A stretch of DNA of 64,000 nt from Clostridium carboxidivorans P7 (GTDB taxonomy: Bacteria; Bacillota; Clostridia; Clostridiales; Clostridiaceae). The position numbers were made by a program, and so were the translations under genes. The notes under the pieces are model-generated. The model searched no databases. It was not told the origin of the DNA and saw only the letters and a program-made list of their open reading frames with translations. The stretch is from contig NZ_CP011803.1 of NCBI RefSeq assembly GCF_001038625.1, forward strand, positions 3,162,001 to 3,226,000, written 5' to 3'. The stretch's first letter is position 1. The number at the start of each line of letters is the position of its first letter. This document shows, piece by piece, positions 9,191 through 18,972 of this stretch.

Positions 9191-10795
9191 TTATCTTGTC
9201 ATTTGATAAATTTTTAATGCCAGGGATAGTTTTAATCTGACTTCATATTGGTTCAGGTCTTCATCTAAAAGCATTGATATTTTTTTGTATCTATATTTCA
9301 TGGTATTATAATGGATAAACATACTATCTGCAGCACTTTTTAAATTCCAATCATTCTCTAAAATTATAATCAGTGTTTTTAAAAGTTCTGAATTGTATTT
9401 TTCATCATGGTCTATTATCTTACCAATACTTGATTTACAAAATTCCATAACTTCTTCATTTTCATATACTGAATAAAGCAATCTAAAAACACCAAGCTCC
9501 CCATAAAAAATAGCAGCGTCATTTTTATAAAGCACTCTCCCTATTTTAATAGACATAAGTGCCTCCTCATAGCTCTTATGTATTTCCATTATATCATCCT
9601 TAAAATCACCAACGCCAAGTGTCACAGTAAATTCAAATTTTTCACGAGTTGAATTTCTTATTTCATCACTGCTTTTTTTAATTTGAGAATCAAACCGCTT
9701 CATATCCTTATCCTTAGGTTGAAGCAGAAATACTAAGCTGTCACTGAAGGTTGCATATATAGCATCCCTAAAATAGGATTTTATGATTTGTGTAATATTC
9801 TTTATAATCTTTTCTCTAATAAATTCAAGCTCTTCATTTGAATTCTTGCTTTCCAGCTTTAAATATTCAACTTTAAAATTATCAATATCTATTACCATCA
9901 CACGTATTGGCCTTGATAAATCCCAGCCAAATATCTCTGCTCTCTTATTTACTTCCTCTTTGAACTTAATATTGTTCATAATAATATCCTGAACAAATTC
10001 ATTTTTATGTTTATCCTCTATTTGCAAACTGGATATCTTTTTCTGAACATCTAATATTAACGCTGTATTTGCATGGGACAGCGCATTATAATTGTCCTTT
10101 TCAATATCCTCTCCCTTATGCTTTAAGTATATTATGTAACCATAAACTTCTTTATTTATTCCTATTGTATAATAATGATATTTGTTTAAAATATCCGACA
10201 AGTTAAAATCTCTAAATTCCTCTGTGACCATTTCCATACTACAGGAATAGTAAGCTTTTTGGAAATAAGTATCATAATATAAAATATCCTCATTTAATAA
10301 GTCTGAAAGGGCATTTATTATACTTTGGGTATCTTCATTATTAATCACCAGGTCAGTAAAGGTACTGTGAATTTTCTCTGAAATTTTTAATACTTCTGCC
10401 TGTAGATTTATTATTTGAGATAGAGCAGGATTAATAACTTCTGTAAAAGCCATTTGCAGTGGAACTTCAATTATAGGAAAGCCTATTTCATCTGCTAGGC
10501 TGAGAATTTCCTCAGGCAGCTCATTAAAAAATCTTTTTACCTTTATAAAAAGTGCTGCTATCCCCGCCCTATGCAGCTTCATAATAATATGGTGAAATTC
10601 ATCAAAATGGACTTTAAAAATATATCCACTTGATAATACAATTTCACCTCCCTTAGACCATTTAAATGGGTCAGGAGCATCCATAATTGTAATTGAACTG
10701 ACATTTTTATTTAAGGCTTTTTCTCCTGCTAGTACTTTAAAATCACAGAACTCAGGAGTATTAAGAATATCTTTAATGGTTATATTTTTACTCAT
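9191..10795 (-). CDS. PucR-family transcriptional regulator
   Basis: This 534-residue protein has the PucR layout: an N-terminal purine-catabolism-type sensor domain (about 8-125, ITIKDILNTPEF...), a central GGDEF-like region (about 290-400), and a C-terminal PucR helix-turn-helix (LKSAADSMFIHYNTMKYRYK). I place the start at ATG 10795, where ggagggggaagt precedes MSKNITIKD; the longer ORF from 10819 overlaps that ribosome site. PucR proteins activate purine, amino-acid or related catabolic operons. The nearest candidate target is the MFS-M20 operon, which is inference. Confidence 0.88.
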   Translation of the reverse strand: MSKNITIKDILNTPEFCDFKVLAGEKALNKNVSSITIMDAPDPFKWSKGGEIVLSSGYIFKVHFDEFHHIIMKLHRAGIAALFIKVKRFFNELPEEILSLADEIGFPIIEVPLQMAFTEVINPALSQIINLQAEVLKISEKIHSTFTDLVINNEDTQSIINALSDLLNEDILYYDTYFQKAYYSCSMEMVTEEFRDFNLSDILNKYHYYTIGINKEVYGYIIYLKHKGEDIEKDNYNALSHANTALILDVQKKISSLQIEDKHKNEFVQDIIMNNIKFKEEVNKRAEIFGWDLSRPIRVMVIDIDNFKVEYLKLESKNSNEELEFIREKIIKNITQIIKSYFRDAIYATFSDSLVFLLQPKDKDMKRFDSQIKKSSDEIRNSTREKFEFTVTLGVGDFKDDIMEIHKSYEEALMSIKIGRVLYKNDAAIFYGELGVFRLLYSVYENEEVMEFCKSSIGKIIDHDEKYNSELLKTLIIILENDWNLKSAADSMFIHYNTMKYRYKKISMLLDEDLNQYEVRLKLSLALKIYQMTR

Positions 10796-10865
10796 ACTTC
10801 CCCCTCCCCAGACTAGCAAAATACTTTTAAGCTTTTATACTTTCGTCTACTCTATAATGTATTTT

Positions 10866-11288
10866 CTAATCTTGTTCTTGAACATCAGCAGATAATTCCC
10901 AGTGTACTTTAAATTTATCTATAAGCGAACCATAGCAAGTACTGAAGAATGTTCTCGCTAATGGGGTTAAAACTTCCCCACCTTCTTTCAAAGTTGAAAA
11001 TGCATGTTGTATTTCATCAATACTACCTTCTACACATATGCAAACAAGGGAACCATCCTTATTTATTTTTTCCAATGAATCAGATAACCTAATTAAATTG
11101 TCCCCCAATTGAATAGTGGCTTGAATAATCCAATTTTTTTGTTCTTCTGAAAGCGGCGGCATGTTGGAGTTTGGTGGAATGTCACTAAATCTCATTATAT
11201 TTTTTGCTTTTGTTTTGAAAGCTTTTGAATATAAGTTTACTGCCTCTTCACATTCACCATAAAAATAGATATATGGTCTAACTTTCAC
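10866..11288 (-). CDS. VOC-superfamily protein, PhnB/glyoxalase-like
   Basis: This 140-residue protein has the PhnB-like vicinal-oxygen-chelate fold pattern: KVRPYIYFYGECEEAVNLY at the start and GGEVLTPLARTFFSTCYGSLIDKFKVHWEL at the end. The GTG start at 11288 is supported by aagaagg 8 nt upstream. PhnB-type proteins often lack a demonstrated reaction, so no substrate is proposed. It is probably a single-gene unit. Confidence 0.82.
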   Translation of the reverse strand: MKVRPYIYFYGECEEAVNLYSKAFKTKAKNIMRFSDIPPNSNMPPLSEEQKNWIIQATIQLGDNLIRLSDSLEKINKDGSLVCICVEGSIDEIQHAFSTLKEGGEVLTPLARTFFSTCYGSLIDKFKVHWELSADVQEQD

Positions 11289-11413
11289 ACTAATTACCTT
11301 CTTCCCTCTTATTTAAGTATTTTGTTATAAATTCTGCTATTTAATTATTGTTAGCTTTTTTGAATTTTTTATAGGGTAAAAGGTAGAGATATTTTCAAGC
11401 TCTCATATTCCCA

Positions 11414-12742
11414 TTAGCTTCTTTCATCATATATTAATTCTCCCTTAAGATTCCACTTCTTCCTCTCAACCATGCTACCACTTAGATATTTAAGCTGAGC
11501 TTCCTTATTACCGTTTTCAAACCAAGAAAGATAAGATACTCCATCTTCATTGATGCCATTCTTTAAAAATTGTTTCCATCTGATTTGACCATTCTCATAA
11601 TAAGATACTAAATGCCCATTATATTTTCCCTCATCATTAAATGGCTGCACATATTTTATTTTCCCTGATTTATACCAATCTTTCCAGAGGCCAACCCTTA
11701 TACCATTATTATAAAAATGCTCATACTCTATTTGTCCATTATCAAACCAACCTCGTGATTCCCCACGTATTTTATCATTTATATAATATGCTTCATGTTT
11801 TAGTTGTCCATTTTTGTAAAATTCCCTTACCTGACCATTTTTAATAAAATTATGGATGCTGCTGTCGGGATTTTGAAGTAATTCACTAAAGTATTCTTCC
11901 TTATCATCCCAATGATTTAAAATATGTTCAACTTGCCAAGGATAGAGACACTGGATTAACTTTTCAATGTTAAAGTACACCTCATCTATATTCTGCGGCA
12001 AATGTTTAATTTCAATTATTGGAGGATGTATCTTTAATTTCTGATATGCTAATAATTTATGATGACCATCCAACACAAAATCTGCTGATTCGTCATCCTG
12101 TTCTTTTAAATAGCAATTATATATGATAGCAGCTGGTCTATTCCCCTTCTTAATTTCCTTTTCAAAATAAGCAACCCTTTCTTTGTTTATTTCTGAAAAA
12201 GGCTGTGTAGCAATTAAAGCTTTATAATATCCATCATAAAAACCAGAGGTGGAATATTCCAATAAGCTAAGTACAAATTCATTGTTTTTTGCTTTTTCAT
12301 TTAAGTATTCATCATAACGAGTTTTAATTTTTTCAGTATTTTCAATATCTGTATCTTTTTCAGAAAACATAATTTCCCAATTTTCATAATGAACATTAGA
12401 ATAATTATCAGTTGAAGTCTTATATGCAAAAAAACCTTTTTCACTGCTGTTATAAAAATTCAAAGAATAGTTTCCATTAGGAAAAAGCTGAAAAAGAGGC
12501 TTTAATATTTCATGCAGTTCTTGTATATTATCAGAGAAATCACCATTCAGACTATCAATTATCCTATTTCTTAGTTCTTTCCTATAATTTTTATTATAGG
12601 GTAAAAGGCATAGATATTTTCCAACAGAACCTGCACAATCGTACCATGTAACCGATATTGGATTATGAAAATTTAGGTAACTACCTATTTCCCCTAAACC
12701 TATGGATATCATATTTAATCCTTCAGTTATTTTAAATTCCAT
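11414..12742 (-). CDS. MORN_2/YwqK-like repeat protein with ParB-like DGHHK segment
   Basis: This 442-residue protein is predicted to be cytoplasmic, with no signal peptide. The middle (about residues 200-245) contains VLDGHHKLLAYQKLKIHPP, a ParB/sulfiredoxin-like nucleotide-binding motif pattern. The C-terminal third is six or so repeats of the type YYENGQIRWKQF, which match MORN_2 (YwqK antitoxin-like) repeats. The start has aaggag at good spacing. YwqK-type repeat proteins are often immunity or antitoxin-like, but no toxin gene is next to it. Function unknown; architecture is clear. Confidence 0.7.
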   Translation of the reverse strand: MEFKITEGLNMISIGLGEIGSYLNFHNPISVTWYDCAGSVGKYLCLLPYNKNYRKELRNRIIDSLNGDFSDNIQELHEILKPLFQLFPNGNYSLNFYNSSEKGFFAYKTSTDNYSNVHYENWEIMFSEKDTDIENTEKIKTRYDEYLNEKAKNNEFVLSLLEYSTSGFYDGYYKALIATQPFSEINKERVAYFEKEIKKGNRPAAIIYNCYLKEQDDESADFVLDGHHKLLAYQKLKIHPPIIEIKHLPQNIDEVYFNIEKLIQCLYPWQVEHILNHWDDKEEYFSELLQNPDSSIHNFIKNGQVREFYKNGQLKHEAYYINDKIRGESRGWFDNGQIEYEHFYNNGIRVGLWKDWYKSGKIKYVQPFNDEGKYNGHLVSYYENGQIRWKQFLKNGINEDGVSYLSWFENGNKEAQLKYLSGSMVERKKWNLKGELIYDERS

Positions 12743-12763
12743 AATACTTTCTCCTTCATTTTA

Positions 12764-12797
12764 TTGAGCATAGATTATAATCAGTATCTATGCTCAA
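12764..12797. terminator. Hairpin between two minus-strand genes
   Basis: Perfect 12-bp stem ttgagcatagat / atctatgctcaa with a 10-nt loop, directly after the 12812 gene on the minus strand. The minus-strand tail is aataaaat with no strong T-run, so it may be a processing or weak termination site. Confidence 0.5.
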
Positions 12798-12811
12798 GTC
12801 AGTTTCATATA

Positions 12812-13378
12812 TCAATTGCTAAACCTCAGTTCATAAAAGTACTGCACAATTGGGTGCTTCAACTTCATTTTATCGGCCATCTTTAAAAGTCGCTTTTTTC
12901 CCACTCGTCTGTCCACCAATGCCAAGACATTTAATAAGATATCATTGCTCTCTAGACTTTCCTCTATAGAAATAGTAAAGAATCTATTCACTACAACAGT
13001 GAAATTTGATTTGCTTAACGCTGATTGTGCAGATAGTATTTCCTTTGCATATTCTGATATTTTTCTATTTGTTGCAATTACTTTTAACCTATCCTCTGGT
13101 ACTGTGCCCTTGGTATTCTTTCTGACCATTTCAATTTCCTCATCACTAATAGGAATTTGAATATCTGGATCATTTTTTATTTCCTGCTCTGTCTTATACC
13201 ATCTGATTAAGGTACTTGCATCACTCATATTGAATATGTTCTTTTTATCTACTTTTATATAACATTGCCCAGCTTTATCAGGTAAATATCGGTAGCTGGT
13301 GGCACCATATTCTACCCTACCACATAATGCAGGACAAAGAAAACTCTCTAGACTTTGTTTCATTTTGCTCCAACTCAT
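12812..13378 (-). CDS. Conserved protein resembling the SF0329 family
   Basis: This 188-residue soluble protein begins MSWSKMKQSLESFLCPAL and contains SYRYLPDKAGQCYIKVDKK. I recall this pattern from the uncharacterised SF0329 family. No catalytic motif is visible. ATG 13378 is preceded by aggagga at 6 nt. It lies just upstream of the MORN-repeat gene with a hairpin between. No function can be assigned. Confidence 0.65.
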   Translation of the reverse strand: MSWSKMKQSLESFLCPALCGRVEYGATSYRYLPDKAGQCYIKVDKKNIFNMSDASTLIRWYKTEQEIKNDPDIQIPISDEEIEMVRKNTKGTVPEDRLKVIATNRKISEYAKEILSAQSALSKSNFTVVVNRFFTISIEESLESNDILLNVLALVDRRVGKKRLLKMADKMKLKHPIVQYFYELRFSN

Positions 13379-13529
13379 AACTTCCTCCTGTGAATTAACA
13401 TTTTAAATTATTATACAATAACCAGAATAGTTTTTGTTGATAAATTGAAAATATCTGTAATATGTGATTATAGTCACAGTATAATTATCCATTTAAAGCT
13501 ATAATAAAATACAAAATGCTTTTATATCA

Positions 13530-13715
13530 AGTGATTCTTAGACTCAGATAGACTTTGCCTGTGAGGAATACCTCTTACCTGCGCAAGCTCATAAAATACA
13601 ATTTAGGCATTCATTTTACCCATCTGAGTCTTAGAAGAACTTATCCAGGCGCGTAGCAGTGCTTATCTCTAACTTGGAGAAGGTAGGGATATTAGCAATG
13701 GTAGCGATCGGACAA
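13530..13715 (+). ncRNA. Structured RNA or leader candidate upstream of the chemotaxis-type receptor genes
   Basis: A perfect 15-bp stem (ttcttagactcagat 13535-13549 with atctgagtcttagaa 13622-13636) encloses 72 nt that hold a smaller gag/ctc hairpin. A second domain follows: agtgcttatctct (about 13659-13671) pairs with agggatattagcaat (about 13685-13699). GC content is higher than the surrounding intergenic DNA. The 5' 37 nt recur in degenerate form at 39196-39232. It matches no riboswitch class that I can recognise by eye. It may be a cis leader for 13816 or an independent RNA. Confidence 0.5.
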
Positions 13716-13815
13716 ACGAAAGTTAAAAATAATATTTTCAGCATAGAAAGCTAGCTGGAATAAAAAATCATAAAGTAGTCAGGCATAAGTAAAAAAGAAG
13801 AGGAGACGTAGTAAG

Positions 13816-14667
13816 ATGTTAGAAAATAAAAATGTTCAATGTGAAAATTTAATGGAGTTTATTGTTAAATTAGCACCGGTTCTTCAGAAACTAGTCCCTT
13901 TGGATTGTATGATAAGAGTAACTGATACCCAAAAATATATTGGTTATGTTCCAGGTAAAAAAATTAAGACACCAACAGATATAATAGGAATGGATATTCC
14001 TAAAAACGATTCGATATATAAAGCTATTAATCTTGCTAAGCCTCAAAGAATGTTATTAGGAAAAGAAGTTTTGGGAATGGAATTTGAATCTACTGCTATT
14101 CCTATATGTGACCTAAATGGAAAAGTCGTTGGAGCATTAGCACTTGGCATTGGGGTGGAAAATCGTGAAAGAATAACTAATACTTCAAATGTGGTTGCAG
14201 CGTCTTGTGAACAAACTACAGCTACTGTTGAAGAAATTGCAGCTTCTGCTGGACAATTGGCAGCTCAACAGGAATCACTTCAAGCTCTGGCAAGAGAAAT
14301 AGTTGAACAAATAAATGAAACAGGAAAAATAATAGAAATTATTCGTGGAGTGGCACATACTTCAAATATGCTTGGTCTTAATGCTGCTATTGAATCTGCA
14401 AGGGCGGGAGAACATGGAAAAGGTTTTTCTGTTGTAGCAAAGGAAATTCGTAAAATGGCTGAAAATAGTACCACTGCTATAAAAGATGTTGAAAACATTC
14501 TAAATAAAATTAATGAGAAAATAGAAATAATGAATGAAAGAATTAATGATAACACCGCTATAGGACATCAACAGGCTGCTGCTACAGAAGAATTATCAAG
14601 TACCATGGAGGAATTGTCAGCATCTGCAGATACTCTTAAGCAAGCTGCTAGTAGTGTAATAGGTTAG
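13816..14667 (+). CDS. Soluble methyl-accepting chemotaxis-type signalling protein
   Basis: This 283-residue protein has no membrane segment. The N-terminal sensor (about 1-120) ends in [20 protein letters not shown], a PAS/Cache-like pattern. The C-terminal half is an MCP signalling hairpin, with its tip around [33 protein letters not shown] (in two runs: [20 protein letters not shown] and [13 protein letters not shown]). It presumably couples to CheA/CheW from the cytosol. It shares its layout with the protein at 60223. It is followed 28 bp later by a second MCP gene, so the two are likely cotranscribed. The ligand is unknown. Confidence 0.88.
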   Translation: MLENKNVQCENLMEFIVKLAPVLQKLVPLDCMIRVTDTQKYIGYVPGKKIKTPTDIIGMDIPKNDSIYKAINLAKPQRMLLGKEVLGMEFESTAIPICDLNGKVVGALALGIGVENRERITNTSNVVAASCEQTTATVEEIAASAGQLAAQQESLQALAREIVEQINETGKIIEIIRGVAHTSNMLGLNAAIESARAGEHGKGFSVVAKEIRKMAENSTTAIKDVENILNKINEKIEIMNERINDNTAIGHQQAAATEELSSTMEELSASADTLKQAASSVIG

Positions 14668-14695
14668 CAATTTTCTATATAACGGAGGAACCTTT

Positions 14696-16381
14696 ATGAA
14701 AAGTATCAAATTCAAAATTATTGGAAGCTTTCTCATTCTACTATTACTAATTATAGTTAATTTCATTTTTATTTTAAACATGCTTAAATTACAAAAGCAG
14801 GATGCTCTTTTAGTTAACCTAGCTGGCAGACAAAGAATGTTAAGTCAGACAATGAGCAAAGATACCTTTTTACTTGCTCAAAATGACAAAATCCAGGGTG
14901 TTAATGTAGACGCTGTAAAGGCAGACTTAAAAAATTCAGCAGACCTTTATGACAAAACTAGTAAAGCATTCTTAAATGGTGGAACCACTTTGGATACTAA
15001 TAACGCAGAAGTAACTATTAATAATCTAGGAAAAAATGTTTCTATAGCTCAAAAAGCTGATGATCTCTGGAAACCATTTTATGAAAGTGTAAAAAATGTT
15101 TTAGAAAAAGATGATATTAAATCTGTTAAGTTTATAGCTGAAAATAATAACAATTTGCTATCTTTATCTAACAACATTGCCACTTCTCTTCAAAAACAAT
15201 CTGAAGCAAAAATTAGTTTAATAAAGATTGTTCAACTTTTTATTACTATTATAACTTTTATAACTTTCATTATTATTGTACTATTTGTAAACAAATCAAT
15301 AGTAAATTCATTAAAAATGGCTGTTAGTAATTTGAATACTATTTCTACAGGAGATCTTTCTAATGTAATTTGTGAAAACAGAAAAAAACGTGAAGATGAA
15401 ATTGGTGAAATTGAAAATTCTACAGAAATTATGTTATGTTCTCTGAAAAATTTAGTAAATAACATAAAAGGTGGTTCAAGCCATATTGAAGCGTTAGTTA
15501 ACAATATTTCAAAAAACACCTCAAACCTAAACACAAATATAGATGATGTTTTAATGACTACAGAAGATTTAGCTCAAAGTATGGAGAAAAACGCTGTATA
15601 TGCTGAACAAATGGCAGCATCTTCTGAGAAAATTGAACGTTCATTAGATTTCATTACGGAAAAGTCTCAAAACGGTTTGTTAACTTCAACAGAAATTCAT
15701 AATAGAGCTATCAATACAAAAAGCAATTTTAAAGAATCACAGGAAAAAACCTTATCAATTTTTTCAAAAACAAAAGCAGATTTAGAAAAGGCCATTGAGG
15801 ATTCAAAAATTGTAGATCAGATTAATGTACTTTCAAAAGCTATTATAGAAATAACCTCTCAAACAGATCTACTAGCTTTAAACGCAGCAATTGAAGCTTC
15901 TAGAGCAGGTGAGCAAGGAAAAGGTTTTTCAGTGGTTGCTGACGAAGTTAGAAAGCTAGCAGAAAAATCAAAAGCTACAATATTTGAAATACAAAATATA
16001 AATGCTAGAGTAACAGAAACCGTTAACATACTAGCAGTTAGCTCCAGTGAACTGCTAAAATATATTTCAAAATATGTTATCAAGGACTACAAGTCAATGT
16101 TAGATATATCAGAAAAATATATAGAGGATACAAGCTTTATCAATACTATTATCCATGAATTTGGTTCTACTGCAAAAGACTTAACACTTTCAATTGAAGA
16201 AATGCTAAAAGCTATAGATCAAGTAGCTAATTCTTCAGTTAAAGGTGCACAGGGAACCTTAGATATAGTTGAAAAGATGAACAATATAAATCAAGAATCC
16301 AGTGAAATAATGCATCAAGCTTCACTATCAAGGGAAAGTACAGAAAAATTGAACATAGATATAAATAAATTTAAAATTTAG
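14696..16381 (+). CDS. Transmembrane methyl-accepting chemotaxis protein with PilJ/NIT-like sensor
   Basis: This 561-residue protein has a membrane segment at about 8-29, an extracellular region with [16 protein letters not shown] (41-56, the PilJ/NarX-like type IV pilus MCP N-terminal motif), and a second membrane segment at about 177-202. HAMP-like helices follow, then an MCP signalling domain with [20 protein letters not shown] and [15 protein letters not shown] (about 390-427). The start has cggagga 6 nt upstream. It is probably cotranscribed with the soluble MCP before it. The GRQRMLSQ motif suggests a small-anion or surface-sensing ligand, by family only. Confidence 0.9.
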   Translation: MKSIKFKIIGSFLILLLLIIVNFIFILNMLKLQKQDALLVNLAGRQRMLSQTMSKDTFLLAQNDKIQGVNVDAVKADLKNSADLYDKTSKAFLNGGTTLDTNNAEVTINNLGKNVSIAQKADDLWKPFYESVKNVLEKDDIKSVKFIAENNNNLLSLSNNIATSLQKQSEAKISLIKIVQLFITIITFITFIIIVLFVNKSIVNSLKMAVSNLNTISTGDLSNVICENRKKREDEIGEIENSTEIMLCSLKNLVNNIKGGSSHIEALVNNISKNTSNLNTNIDDVLMTTEDLAQSMEKNAVYAEQMAASSEKIERSLDFITEKSQNGLLTSTEIHNRAINTKSNFKESQEKTLSIFSKTKADLEKAIEDSKIVDQINVLSKAIIEITSQTDLLALNAAIEASRAGEQGKGFSVVADEVRKLAEKSKATIFEIQNINARVTETVNILAVSSSELLKYISKYVIKDYKSMLDISEKYIEDTSFINTIIHEFGSTAKDLTLSIEEMLKAIDQVANSSVKGAQGTLDIVEKMNNINQESSEIMHQASLSRESTEKLNIDINKFKI

Positions 16382-16416
16382 TAAAAAACTCTTTTCAAGT
16401 AGCGACTCATAGTAAA

Positions 16417-16486
16417 TAGAAATTTCCAGTTTCTGTAACGACCCCAGGGGTACTAGGGCGAACTCAAAAGTTCGCCTTGCTCTATT
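16417..16486. terminator. Dispersed repeat with bidirectional hairpin terminator
   Basis: The hairpin ggcgaac / gttcgcc (16457-16476) is followed by ttgctctatt and sits between convergent genes. It is part of a longer unit (ccagtttctgtaacgacccc...) that recurs at 38036-38100 and in partial form near 25158 and 36560. It is therefore both a repeat family member and a likely terminator. Confidence 0.7.
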
Positions 16487-16494
16487 ATTAGTTA

Positions 16495-18480
16495 TCAGTG
16501 GATATTGATATTAATATCTGTAAGATTCTCTGTGTTTATATTTATATTATCACTTGAACCAGAATAAGAACCTATTAACTTGACGGTACAGATTTCGTCT
16601 TGAAACGGTGTAATAATTGTATATGTCCCATCAGCATTTAAAGTTCCTAGTGCTATTAAAGCACCGCCAGCACTTTCTAGAGATACTCCACATCCTGATA
16701 GAACAACCCCATTAGGATTATTTACACGCCCGCTTATTACACATGTAGGCATGGAAACAAATGCTGCAGATTCTGTTTCTGTACCAGCACTCCATGTTTT
16801 AGCTGTTCCCAATCCATCTGAATCAGCTGCAACTTTAAAGTTATATGTATTTGCATCTGGTATAGTTTTGTTTATCAACTTAAGCACTATTGCACTACTT
16901 GTACTTGCATTTACATCGGTTAATGTTACTGTCTGTCCGTTGTTACCTATTTCTTCTTGATTTAATGCTGTTTCTTCGCCATCTGCTATTTTAAATTTAT
17001 CAGTTGTTAAGTCTGCTGAAAACCCTTCAGGTAAAGTAAATAAAACTGTTCCGTTTGTCATAGTCTCTCCTGGAGTATATATTACTTCAATATTTTGAGA
17101 CGCTCCACGGTTTCCGTTTGCTGGAGATAATGTTATAGCCCCTGCTGTCGTAGTTGCTGGCTGTACTAAAATCGGACTTATAGATGATGACGTTAAAGTT
17201 GTAGAAGAAAAACCAACCACATGTCCATTTCCATCTATCTCATAAACTGCCAAATATTTATTATTCACCGTATCTACTCCACTTATGTCCTCTCCGATAG
17301 CTAGAGGGCTTGTTCCTGTTACTGTATCACCTAAATACGGCGATCTTATTTCTGCGTTTGATATTTTATACACCAAAGTATTGCCGTTTGTTGGAATCGC
17401 CATTGCAGATGTAGTTCCTGGTGTACTTCCTTGTGTAAAGTTTATCAGCAGCTCAGCCGGCGTTGTCAATGCTTCCACTTTATAAATGTATCCATTCGTT
17501 AATCCTGTTATAGCACTTCCTGTTAGTGCTGCCGCTAAGTCTTCTGCCCTTTCTCTATCAGTTTGAGCTTCACTTAAAGTTCCATCAGCTAACACCCCGT
17601 AATAGTTTGTTCCTTTTGTTACTATATATTTTAGCCCTTGTACCAATCCTGTTATAGTGCTATCTCCTGCTGTTGCTCCTTGTACCGAGCCGCTTCCCAC
17701 TGCTACTTCTTGCGAATTAATTGTTATATTATAAGAAGCATTGTCAGGTACATGAATAGTGCTTGTTACCTCTTGAGTTTCTGAAGATGCCGCTATTCTA
17801 AGCACATAATCTCCGGATACAACTGGCGAATTGATTCTAAACACTCCACTATCTTCTATTATTCCTGTTCCAACTGGATGTTGAAATTCCTCATCTCCCT
17901 GTGTATATAGGCCTATTGTTAATCCTGTAAATGTTATATTATTGTGACTTGTGATAATTCCACTTACAGAATAAGTTGTTGGCGGCACATATGTACCACC
18001 ATCACTTGATGGCACTGGTACAACTGGTGGTGGTGGTACCACAATGCTTAGGTTTCCATTAGCATCATAGGCAACTTTATTTGGAGTTGCTAGTGTTGTT
18101 ATTGGAGTGCTGGAATTTTCAAGATAAGCAATAAAATCAAAGGGGGTATCTCCTGTAACAGCTTTAATGGCTGCTTCTGATATTATATCAGCGCTTATAT
18201 ATGCCTTTCTCACATCGTCATAATAAGCTTTAATTGATTTCTTCCTTTTTACAAAATCAATATATAACTTAGACTGCGGATCATCTTTTCCATTTAGCAC
18301 TTCAGCTAATGCCGAATCCCTTAACGCTTGATATTGATATTCATAGGTTTTATTATCCTCTGCGTCTATAGATATTGCTACTGGTTTGGCTTTTACTACT
18401 GTTGTACCTACTGCTACTACTATCAAGCCTGTTATTACCGTTTGGGATAGTACAGAAAAAATTTTTTTACTTTCTTTCAT
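16495..18480 (-). CDS. Secreted cell-surface protein, paralogue of the 18973 gene product
   Basis: This 661-residue protein has a signal peptide (KKIFSVLSQTVITGLIVVAVG, cleavage near VKA-KP). An N-terminal module follows (about 32-130) containing YEYQYQALRDSALAEVLNGK and KAYYDDVRKAYISADIISEA. This module is shared with the divergent gene at 18973. After a Pro-rich linker (VPPPPVVPVP, about 150) come beta-sandwich-like regions and a C-terminal carboxypeptidase-regulatory-like domain (ISGRVNNPNGVVLSGCGVSL). No LPXTG, SLH or choline-binding anchor is visible. RBS aggaggaa is strong. Probably an exported wall- or matrix-associated protein; the role is unknown. Confidence 0.75.
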   Translation of the reverse strand: MKESKKIFSVLSQTVITGLIVVAVGTTVVKAKPVAISIDAEDNKTYEYQYQALRDSALAEVLNGKDDPQSKLYIDFVKRKKSIKAYYDDVRKAYISADIISEAAIKAVTGDTPFDFIAYLENSSTPITTLATPNKVAYDANGNLSIVVPPPPVVPVPSSDGGTYVPPTTYSVSGIITSHNNITFTGLTIGLYTQGDEEFQHPVGTGIIEDSGVFRINSPVVSGDYVLRIAASSETQEVTSTIHVPDNASYNITINSQEVAVGSGSVQGATAGDSTITGLVQGLKYIVTKGTNYYGVLADGTLSEAQTDRERAEDLAAALTGSAITGLTNGYIYKVEALTTPAELLINFTQGSTPGTTSAMAIPTNGNTLVYKISNAEIRSPYLGDTVTGTSPLAIGEDISGVDTVNNKYLAVYEIDGNGHVVGFSSTTLTSSSISPILVQPATTTAGAITLSPANGNRGASQNIEVIYTPGETMTNGTVLFTLPEGFSADLTTDKFKIADGEETALNQEEIGNNGQTVTLTDVNASTSSAIVLKLINKTIPDANTYNFKVAADSDGLGTAKTWSAGTETESAAFVSMPTCVISGRVNNPNGVVLSGCGVSLESAGGALIALGTLNADGTYTIITPFQDEICTVKLIGSYSGSSDNININTENLTDININIH

Positions 18481-18591
18481 TGAATTTCCTCCTAATAATA
18501 CATTTTTTTATTCTGATAAAATTCGTTTTAATTGATATCTTTAATTATCTTAGATTAAAGCAAATAATGTAATAAACTTGAATTTTCCAAA

Positions 18592-18810
18592 TTATTCTTC
18601 ATTTTCTATTTTATTTTTAATATTATCGTATATATCTTCTACAGCTTTATCATCAACAGCACATACCACAAAGTCTTCAGAGTGGTCTATGTTAAAATTA
18701 AGCTTCAAATACTCCTTTAAATAAGGTTTTCCAAAAGATAAAAGCACTTGACATAGAATATGCAACAATAGAGTTGTAGGTGATTTTCTTTTAGTTAATG
18801 TAGTTATCAT
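18592..18810 (-). CDS. Small hypothetical protein between the divergent surface genes
   Basis: A 72-residue ORF with a hydrophobic N-terminal half (LLLHILCQVLLSFGKPYLKE) and an acidic tail (AVDDKAVEDIYDNIKNKIENEE). A gagggtagaaagga stretch precedes the ATG. I do not recognise a family. Its position inside the 490-bp divergent region, with no terminator seen, leaves it uncertain whether it is translated. Confidence 0.4.
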   Translation of the reverse strand: MITTLTKRKSPTTLLLHILCQVLLSFGKPYLKEYLKLNFNIDHSEDFVVCAVDDKAVEDIYDNIKNKIENEE

Positions 18811-18972
18811 TCCTTTCTACCCTCTGCAAATCCGTTCTATCACTTTTATATTGTTTTTAAAATTACATATGAGACAATGTAAAAAAAGTAAACCAAAAAA
18901 TTTTACAGTGAAATAGTAAAAGGTATATTAATTATTCGATTTTTATGTATAGGAAAGATTAGGAGGAAGTTT

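Noticed and set aside
11370..12630. About 30-bp imperfect direct repeat (tagggtaaaaggyatagatattttc) near 11370 and 12597
   Set aside because: One copy lies in coding sequence and the other just after the gene. It is short and imperfect, perhaps a trace of a lost duplicate, but not enough to call a feature.
13530..13715. Interpretation of this RNA as a c-di-GMP riboswitch for the MCP genes
   Set aside because: Position is suitable, but I could not find the conserved GEMM-I or GEMM-II core, so I kept only a generic structured-RNA call.
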